A stretch of 64,000 nt of DNA from an uncultured Carboxylicivirga sp. (GTDB taxonomy: Bacteria > Bacteroidota > Bacteroidia > Bacteroidales > Marinilabiliaceae). The position numbers and the translations under genes are program-made. Below the pieces are notes generated by a model. The model saw only the letters and a program-made list of their open reading frames with translations. It was not told where the DNA came from and did not search any database. How positions within the stretch are numbered: the stretch's first letter is position 1; every line of letters starts with the position of its first letter. Below, one piece after another: positions 58,777-64,000 of this stretch. Location of the stretch: the NCBI RefSeq assembly GCF_963668385.1, contig NZ_OY764327.1, forward strand, positions 3,568,501 through 3,632,500, written 5' to 3'.

Positions 58777-60549
58777 ATGAAAAATCCATCCTCGAAACAA
58801 AAGCAAAATTTTGGATTTGCTTTTCGTTCGATATTCCTATTAGTACTTTTTATTGCTGTATTCGGTTGCGAAAAAGATGAAGAACAAATTACTCTTACCG
58901 TTTTTCCGGCTGAATTAGAATTTAAGGCAGAAGGGGGAACGGCTCAGTTTAAAATTGAAACCAATGCTCCATCGTGGCAGATCATCAATCCAAGCCCTGA
59001 CATAATTTCTCTTTCAAACGATAAAGGGGTTGCAGGTACTGCAATTATTGATGTTAGCATCACTCAAAAAACGCTGGAGCCAATAAATGTTACTCTAAAC
59101 GTTAATGCAGAAGGAATCGATGCTGCTAATATTGTGATAAAACAGGAAGCATCTGATTATTTATACGATCTTAATGTTGATGAAGATGAATTGGAATTTG
59201 TTCAAGACGATCGATCTACTAAAATCCTACTAACTTCTACTGCTCCTGAATGGACTATAAACAATACATTTGATTGGATTCATTTTAATCATACTAGCGG
59301 TGGTATTGGAGACACAGAACTTTTTATTGAAGCAGATGAAATAACCGATGGACAAGAAAGAACCGCAACGGTTGAAATAGTTGCAGAGTCGGCAAAAACA
59401 ATTCTACTAACTATCAACCAGAAGCCTGGTTTGTACCCAAACTATAATACTACACCATTAGCTGCAGATATGACAGGAATGGAAAGTAATGCGGTTGAGT
59501 TGGCATTTAAAATTAAAATTGGATGGAACATTGGTAATACACTGGAGGCTATTGGAGGAGAAACGGCGTGGGGTAATCCAATGGTTACAGAGGAATTAAT
59601 TCAATTGGTGAAAGCAAATGGTTTTAATGCTATCCGAATTCCTTGTTCGTGGGATAAATACCTGGCGAATGCCGCGACTGCTGAGATCAAAGCTTCATGG
59701 CTCGATAGGGTGAAGGAGGTAGTACAATATTGTGCCGATAATGAAATGTATGCTATACTAAATATTCATTGGGATGGCGGATGGTTAGAAAACAACTGTA
59801 CGCCTGATAAACAAATGGAAGTAAATGCCAAGCAAAAAGCCTTTTGGGAGCAGATAGCCACTCATTTGAGAGATTTTGATGAGCACCTTATTTTTGCAGG
59901 AGCCAACGAACCCAACGTTGAATCTCAGGAACAGATGGATGTACTAATGAGCTACCATCAAACCTTTGTGGATGCTGTAAGATCAACAGGAGGTAAAAAT
60001 GCCTATCGCGTATTGGTGGTGCAAGGGCCCTCAACAGATATTGAAAAAACACAGAATCTGATGTCGGCTATGCCTGATGATGAGGTTGCGGACAGAATGA
60101 TGGCGGAGGTACATTACTATACTCCTTATCAGTTTTGCCTGATGACCGAAGATGCAAACTGGGGGAAGATGTTTTACTATTGGGGAAATGGCTATCATTC
60201 ATCAACCGATACCGAACGCAATGCAAACTGGGGTGAGGAAGAGGATATGGATAATTTATTTGCTTCTATGAAGACTCAGTTTGTAGATAAAGGAATCCCT
60301 GTGATATTGGGCGAGTTTGCCGTCATTAAACGAACCTTTCTTACAGGAGATGATCTTCAGCTTCATCTCGATTCAAGAGCTTATTTTCTTAAATGCGTAG
60401 CCCAAAAAGCGAAGGCAAACGGAATACTTCCCTTTTATTGGGATGCAGGTAATATGGGAGAGAATGCTTCGGCTCTTTTCAACCGTGACAATAACACAGT
60501 GTTTGATCAGCAGGCCTTGGATGCTTTAATGGAAGGTATTAATAATTAA
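58777..60549 (+). CDS. BACON-GH5_4 endo-beta-glucanase lipoprotein, second copy
   Basis: This 590-residue lipoprotein (Cys31, VFGC) has two BACON-like modules (about 38-125 and 130-215) and a GH5 domain from about 228. GWNIGNTLEAIGGETAWGNP, HWDGGWLENN, the acid/base Glu378 in AGANEPN and the nucleophile Glu513 in LGEFAV are visible. It is a clear paralogue of the enzyme at 26681 but keeps the usual Pro after the acid/base. The last part differs in the GEFA site, where GEYG or GEWG is common. It follows the AraC gene by 95 bp and may be its target. Backbone cleavage of xyloglucan or beta-glucan is likely. Confidence 0.88.
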   Translation: MKNPSSKQKQNFGFAFRSIFLLVLFIAVFGCEKDEEQITLTVFPAELEFKAEGGTAQFKIETNAPSWQIINPSPDIISLSNDKGVAGTAIIDVSITQKTLEPINVTLNVNAEGIDAANIVIKQEASDYLYDLNVDEDELEFVQDDRSTKILLTSTAPEWTINNTFDWIHFNHTSGGIGDTELFIEADEITDGQERTATVEIVAESAKTILLTINQKPGLYPNYNTTPLAADMTGMESNAVELAFKIKIGWNIGNTLEAIGGETAWGNPMVTEELIQLVKANGFNAIRIPCSWDKYLANAATAEIKASWLDRVKEVVQYCADNEMYAILNIHWDGGWLENNCTPDKQMEVNAKQKAFWEQIATHLRDFDEHLIFAGANEPNVESQEQMDVLMSYHQTFVDAVRSTGGKNAYRVLVVQGPSTDIEKTQNLMSAMPDDEVADRMMAEVHYYTPYQFCLMTEDANWGKMFYYWGNGYHSSTDTERNANWGEEEDMDNLFASMKTQFVDKGIPVILGEFAVIKRTFLTGDDLQLHLDSRAYFLKCVAQKAKANGILPFYWDAGNMGENASALFNRDNNTVFDQQALDALMEGINN

Positions 60550-60775
60550 TGCGAATCAATAGTTCAAATTATATTATAGCAAATTTCAACCCACTTTCGG
60601 GATTGTATCATTAGTCAAATAGTCACCCCGCGCTCCACACGAGGCTATTATTGTTAATGTCCTTCGGACATTTTCAAATCCTGAAGGGATTTAATATGAA
60701 TAGCCACGGGTGGAACCCGTGGAATATGAACGTATTATAAAGGAATCCAAAAGTGGGTTCAACTTTGATTCGCAT
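60549..60775. mobile_element. 227-bp inverted-repeat interspersed element (MITE/REP-like)
   Basis: Exact 11-bp ends ATGCGAATCAA (60549-60559) and TTGATTCGCAT (60765-60775) bound the segment. Inside, AACCCACTTT (60588-60597) pairs with AAAGTGGGTT (60750-60759). A 7-bp hairpin AATGTCC-TTC-GGACATT lies at 60656-60672. A GGCTATT-containing arm on the left is complementary to the AATAGCCACGGGTGGAACCCGT arm on the right. There is no coding frame. From memory the CACGGGTGGAACCCGTGG core is common between genes in Bacteroidota genomes. The first base overlaps the GH5 stop codon. Confidence 0.65.
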
Positions 60776-60890
60776 AATTAAAGTCTGTTTATAAGTTCGT
60801 TAGTTGCTCTATAAGCCTTGATATCGAACTATCTATTCCAGACATTTATGGATTGTTATTAATTAGAATTCTCAATCAAAAATATAAAAC
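60776..60890. other. Leader of the GH39 gene
   Basis: AT-rich DNA between the repeat element and the GH39 ATG. I see no terminator, no repeat shared with other loci and no full promoter match. Confidence 0.4.
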
Positions 60891-62456
60891 ATGAAAAAAT
60901 CCTTAATACCCTTCATCCTGTTTTTATTAGCTGGTTTGATGGCTCAAGCTCAAACCAATCACCGGACTATTTCTGTTGATGTGGCTCAGGAGCATGGTAA
61001 AATGAATACCATGTTTAAAGAGTGTATTGGTGCCGGACGTGCTAACGAAGGCTTGCGCGCCGACTGGCAGCAACAACTGAAAACTGTTAAAAAAGAGTGC
61101 GATTTTAAATATATCCGTTTTCATGGCTTACTCACCGATGACATGGGTATTTATAAAGAAGATCTTGAAGGTAATCCGCAATACAACTTTATGTATGTCG
61201 ATGCTTTGTTTGATTTTTTGTTGAGCATTGATATCACACCCTTTGTTGAATTAGGATTTATGCCAAAGGATCTTGCCAGTGGTGAAGAAACCATATTTTG
61301 GTGGGAAGGAAATGTTACTCCTCCTAAAGATTACGATAAGTGGGGCGATTTGATTAAAAATCTGGTTCAACACTTCACCGATCGTTATGGCGAAGACGAA
61401 GTGAAAAACTGGTATTTCGAAGTGTGGAACGAACCAAATTTGGTGCCTGCCTTTTGGACCGGCTCACAAAAAGAATATTTTAAACTATATAAATATGCTG
61501 CCGAAGCGGTAAAAAGTGTATGTGCCGATTATCCGGTGGGTGGTCCGGCCACTGCCGGAGCTGCCTGGGAATCGGAAATGATTGAATTCTGTAAGAAAAA
61601 GAATGTGCCGCTCGATTTTATTAGTACCCACTCGTATGGTGTTGATGTTGGATTCCTTGATGAGTTTGGAAACAATGGCACCCGATTGAGTAAAAACGAG
61701 ATGGCTGTTAGTCAGGATGTGATTCAATCTCGCAAAGAGATATCTGAATCTTCAATGCCCGATTTGGAGCTGCATTATACAGAGTGGAGCTCATCGTATA
61801 CTCCTTCCGATCCTTTGCACGACAGCTATCACGAAGCCGCTTTTATCCTCAATAAAATTAAGCAAATAGGTGATGCTGCCACTTCCATGTCGTATTGGGT
61901 ATTCACCGATATCTTTGAAGAAGCAGGCCCTCGCTTCACACCTTTTCATGGAGGTTTTGGTTTGATGAACACCCAAGGTATTAAAAAGCCTGCTTATCAT
62001 GCTTATGCTTTGATGAATCAACTGGGCGAGGCAGAATTGGAAAACACAGATAAGGCTTCGTGGGCCTGTAAAAATGACGAAGGCAGCGTTCAGTTACTGT
62101 TATGGGATTACACTCATACTTTACCTGATTCAATCAACAATCAGGACTATTACAACAACGATTTACCTGCAAAAGATAAGGGAGTTGTTGATGTTAAGGT
62201 AAAAGGTTTAACCACAGGAATCTATAGCTTAAAAATACATAAAGTGGGTTACAGATGCACCGATGCTTATACAGCTTATAGCGATTTGGGTAGCCCGGAT
62301 CAGTTAAGTAAAAAGCAGGTTGATCTTTTAAAGGAGATGACTAACGAATCACTGGTATCCACTGAGATTATTAAAATAGGAACTAATGGTACATATACTT
62401 CAGAATTGAAGATGAGGGAAAACGATGTGTACTTTATCGATATAGAAAAATTGTAA
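60891..62456 (+). CDS. GH39-family glycosidase (beta-xylosidase-like)
   Basis: This 521-residue protein has a signal peptide (about 1-21) and a GH39-like barrel. FKYIRFHGLLTDDMGIY and FEVWNEPNL, with the acid/base Glu181, are visible, as are ISTHSYGVD and LHYTEWSSSY with the nucleophile Glu298. A C-terminal beta-sandwich follows (about 400-521). The best-known members with this layout are beta-xylosidases, though GH39 also includes alpha-iduronidases and arabinose-active enzymes. It is 10 nt before a GH43 gene and likely cotranscribed with it, which suggests trimming of xylo- or arabino-oligosaccharides in the periplasm. Confidence 0.82.
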   Translation: MKKSLIPFILFLLAGLMAQAQTNHRTISVDVAQEHGKMNTMFKECIGAGRANEGLRADWQQQLKTVKKECDFKYIRFHGLLTDDMGIYKEDLEGNPQYNFMYVDALFDFLLSIDITPFVELGFMPKDLASGEETIFWWEGNVTPPKDYDKWGDLIKNLVQHFTDRYGEDEVKNWYFEVWNEPNLVPAFWTGSQKEYFKLYKYAAEAVKSVCADYPVGGPATAGAAWESEMIEFCKKKNVPLDFISTHSYGVDVGFLDEFGNNGTRLSKNEMAVSQDVIQSRKEISESSMPDLELHYTEWSSSYTPSDPLHDSYHEAAFILNKIKQIGDAATSMSYWVFTDIFEEAGPRFTPFHGGFGLMNTQGIKKPAYHAYALMNQLGEAELENTDKASWACKNDEGSVQLLLWDYTHTLPDSINNQDYYNNDLPAKDKGVVDVKVKGLTTGIYSLKIHKVGYRCTDAYTAYSDLGSPDQLSKKQVDLLKEMTNESLVSTEIIKIGTNGTYTSELKMRENDVYFIDIEKL

Positions 62457-62466
62457 AAAAGATAGA

Positions 62467-64000
62467 ATGATAAAAGTAAGTTGGTTTACACTTTTCATTC
62501 TCTTTGTTTTTGTCGGATGTAAAACAGAAACGGCAAGAACTTACGAGAATCCGATTATAAGAGGAATGAATCCCGACCCAAGCATATGCAGGGTAGGAGA
62601 TGATTTTTACCTGGTAACGTCAACATTCGAATACTTTCCGGGTATTCCCATCTATCACAGTAAAGATCTGGTAAATTGGAAACAGATTGGTCATGTATTG
62701 CATCGACCGGAAAATTGTCTGGCAGAAGGAGCTTATTCTTCCGGAGGTAATTATGCTCCGGCTATTCGTTATAATAATGGCACTTTCTATGTGACTTGTA
62801 CTAATTATGGTGGTAAAGGATCTCAGGGTGCTTATTATGTAACAGCAAAAGATCCTGCAGGTCCTTGGTCCGATCCAATTTGGGTTGGAAACTGGAATGT
62901 AGATCCTTCCATCATGTTCGCCAATGACAGCATGTACTGGATTAGTCCTGATAATAAGGGGAGTTTTATGGTTGGTACCATCAAGCCCGAAACAGGAGAA
63001 ACCATTACACCTTTGCGTTTGGTGGCCTCGGGCTTAGGTGGTTCATCGCCAGAAGGGCCGCATATGTATAAAATAAACGATTATTATTACCTGATGTCGG
63101 CTGAGGGAGGAACGGGTTACGAGCATCGTGAGGTTATTCAACGAAGCAAATCTCCTTATGGTCCATTTGATCCTAGTCCTTATGGACCTGTTATCACCAA
63201 TATGAATCATCCCGAGAGTCCTTTTCAGGCAATTGGTCATGCCGATTTGGTTCAATTGCCTGACGATAGTTGGTGGTTGGTTTGTTTGGGAATTCGTCCG
63301 CAAGGAGGGAAGTTTCAACACTTAGGACGTGAAACGTTTTTAGCCCCTGTTACCTGGACGGAAGATGGTTGGCCAATAGCCGGCACCAATGGTATGATGG
63401 ATACCACTTATCCTGTACCTAATTTACCTGAACATAAATGGGCAGCAGTTCCGGTTCGTGATAATTTCGACATGGCAACATTAGGATTTGACTGGACTTT
63501 TATTCGCCAACCCTATGATCAGGATTGGTCGTTGACTCAGCGAAAAGGTTATTTGCGCCTGAACGGATCAGCTATCACATTAAAAGAGATGGATTCGCCA
63601 GCTTTTGTTGGTCGTCGTCAATCAGCTTTAAATATTGCTGCATCCACTAAAATGAGTTTCTCACCAACTGCCGATAATGAAGAGGCCGGTTTAGTTATCA
63701 GGGCTAACGATGCCAATCATTATGCTTTGGTGGTGACACAAAATGAAGGAAAGCGAGTAGTCAAGTTTCGTAAGTTTTTGAAGGAGAAAGTGGAAGATGA
63801 AATTTTTACAGCTATTCCGGATGGAGATGTCATACTACGAATCACTGCCACTCCCTTGGAATATCAATTTTGGGTACAGGCCAAAGGTGTTGAAACAAGT
63901 TTAATTGCATCTTCCCCAACCAAAGAGCTTTCGACCGAAAAAGTGGGTGGTTTTATTGGCGTTTTTATTGGTATGTATGCATCGGGTAACGGCCAAGCTA
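62467..64000 (+). CDS. GH43 arabinofuranosidase/xylosidase lipoprotein, cut by the window end
   Basis: An open frame runs from the ATG at 62467 to the end of the window with no stop, 511 codons. It begins with a lipoprotein signal (FVFVGC, Cys18). NPIIRGMNPDPSI holds the GH43 base Asp37, NVDPSIMF the second Asp146 and SSPEGPHMY the acid Glu196. A C-terminal concanavalin-like domain follows from about residue 330 (VRDNFDMATLGFDW). This layout fits GH43 subfamilies active as alpha-L-arabinofuranosidase or beta-xylosidase, including the GH43_12-type enzymes of xyloglucan loci. The 3' end is missing. Confidence 0.88.
   Translation, partial: MIKVSWFTLFILFVFVGCKTETARTYENPIIRGMNPDPSICRVGDDFYLVTSTFEYFPGIPIYHSKDLVNWKQIGHVLHRPENCLAEGAYSSGGNYAPAIRYNNGTFYVTCTNYGGKGSQGAYYVTAKDPAGPWSDPIWVGNWNVDPSIMFANDSMYWISPDNKGSFMVGTIKPETGETITPLRLVASGLGGSSPEGPHMYKINDYYYLMSAEGGTGYEHREVIQRSKSPYGPFDPSPYGPVITNMNHPESPFQAIGHADLVQLPDDSWWLVCLGIRPQGGKFQHLGRETFLAPVTWTEDGWPIAGTNGMMDTTYPVPNLPEHKWAAVPVRDNFDMATLGFDWTFIRQPYDQDWSLTQRKGYLRLNGSAITLKEMDSPAFVGRRQSALNIAASTKMSFSPTADNEEAGLVIRANDANHYALVVTQNEGKRVVKFRKFLKEKVEDEIFTAIPDGDVILRITATPLEYQFWVQAKGVETSLIASSPTKELSTEKVGGFIGVFIGMYASGNGQA

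Overview
The window is an AT-rich chromosomal segment of a plant-polysaccharide-degrading member of the Bacteroidota. The evidence is three SusC/SusD pairs, lipoprotein glycosidases, a hybrid two-component regulator (HTCS), an ECF sigma/FecR pair and TAnnTTTG-type promoter boxes. Gene style and an interspersed repeat I recognise suggest a free-living Bacteroidales/Marinilabiliales-type organism, but I cannot fix the genus. Nearly all of the 64 kb is polysaccharide utilization locus (PUL) DNA aimed at hemicelluloses. I see no tRNA, rRNA, CRISPR array, transposase or phage gene.

Region 1 (1-18285, + strand) looks like an acetylated galactoglucomannan locus. It holds the end of a GH5 mannanase, SusC/SusD, two surface glycan-binding lipoproteins with IPT repeats, a GH26 mannanase, two SGNH-type acetylesterases, a cytoplasmic cellobiose/mannobiose 2-epimerase, a GH5_4-type endoglucanase and a GH27 alpha-galactosidase. 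Region 2 (18343-38032, + strand) looks like a xyloglucan (or related beta-glucan) locus: GH9, SusC/SusD, a glycan-binding lipoprotein, BACON-GH5_4 endoglucanase, PA14-containing GH31 alpha-xylosidase, GH3 beta-glucosidase and the HTCS regulator. The intergenic regions before the two SusC genes share a 14-bp word, which suggests common regulation.

Region 3 (38066-46811) holds a small TPR protein, a NagB-fold protein with altered active-site motifs, and a minus-strand set of ECF sigma factor, FecR anti-sigma, STN-type SusC and SusD with no enzymes of its own. Region 4 (47012-64000) supplies side-chain and backbone enzymes. On the minus strand are a tandem-GH43 protein, a DUF2264 protein, a GH51 arabinofuranosidase and a GH2 beta-galactosidase. 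On the plus strand are a membrane-spanning AraC regulator, a second BACON-GH5_4 enzyme, a GH39 enzyme and a GH43 enzyme cut by the window end.

Together the genes describe capture of galactoglucomannan and xyloglucan/arabinosylated hemicellulose at the outer membrane, deacetylation and backbone cleavage outside, trimming in the periplasm and partial processing inside. The least explained parts are the non-coding ones: spaced repeat arrays before PUL genes, strong hairpins placed 13-19 nt before start codons, and a 227-bp inverted-repeat element after the second BACON-GH5 gene.
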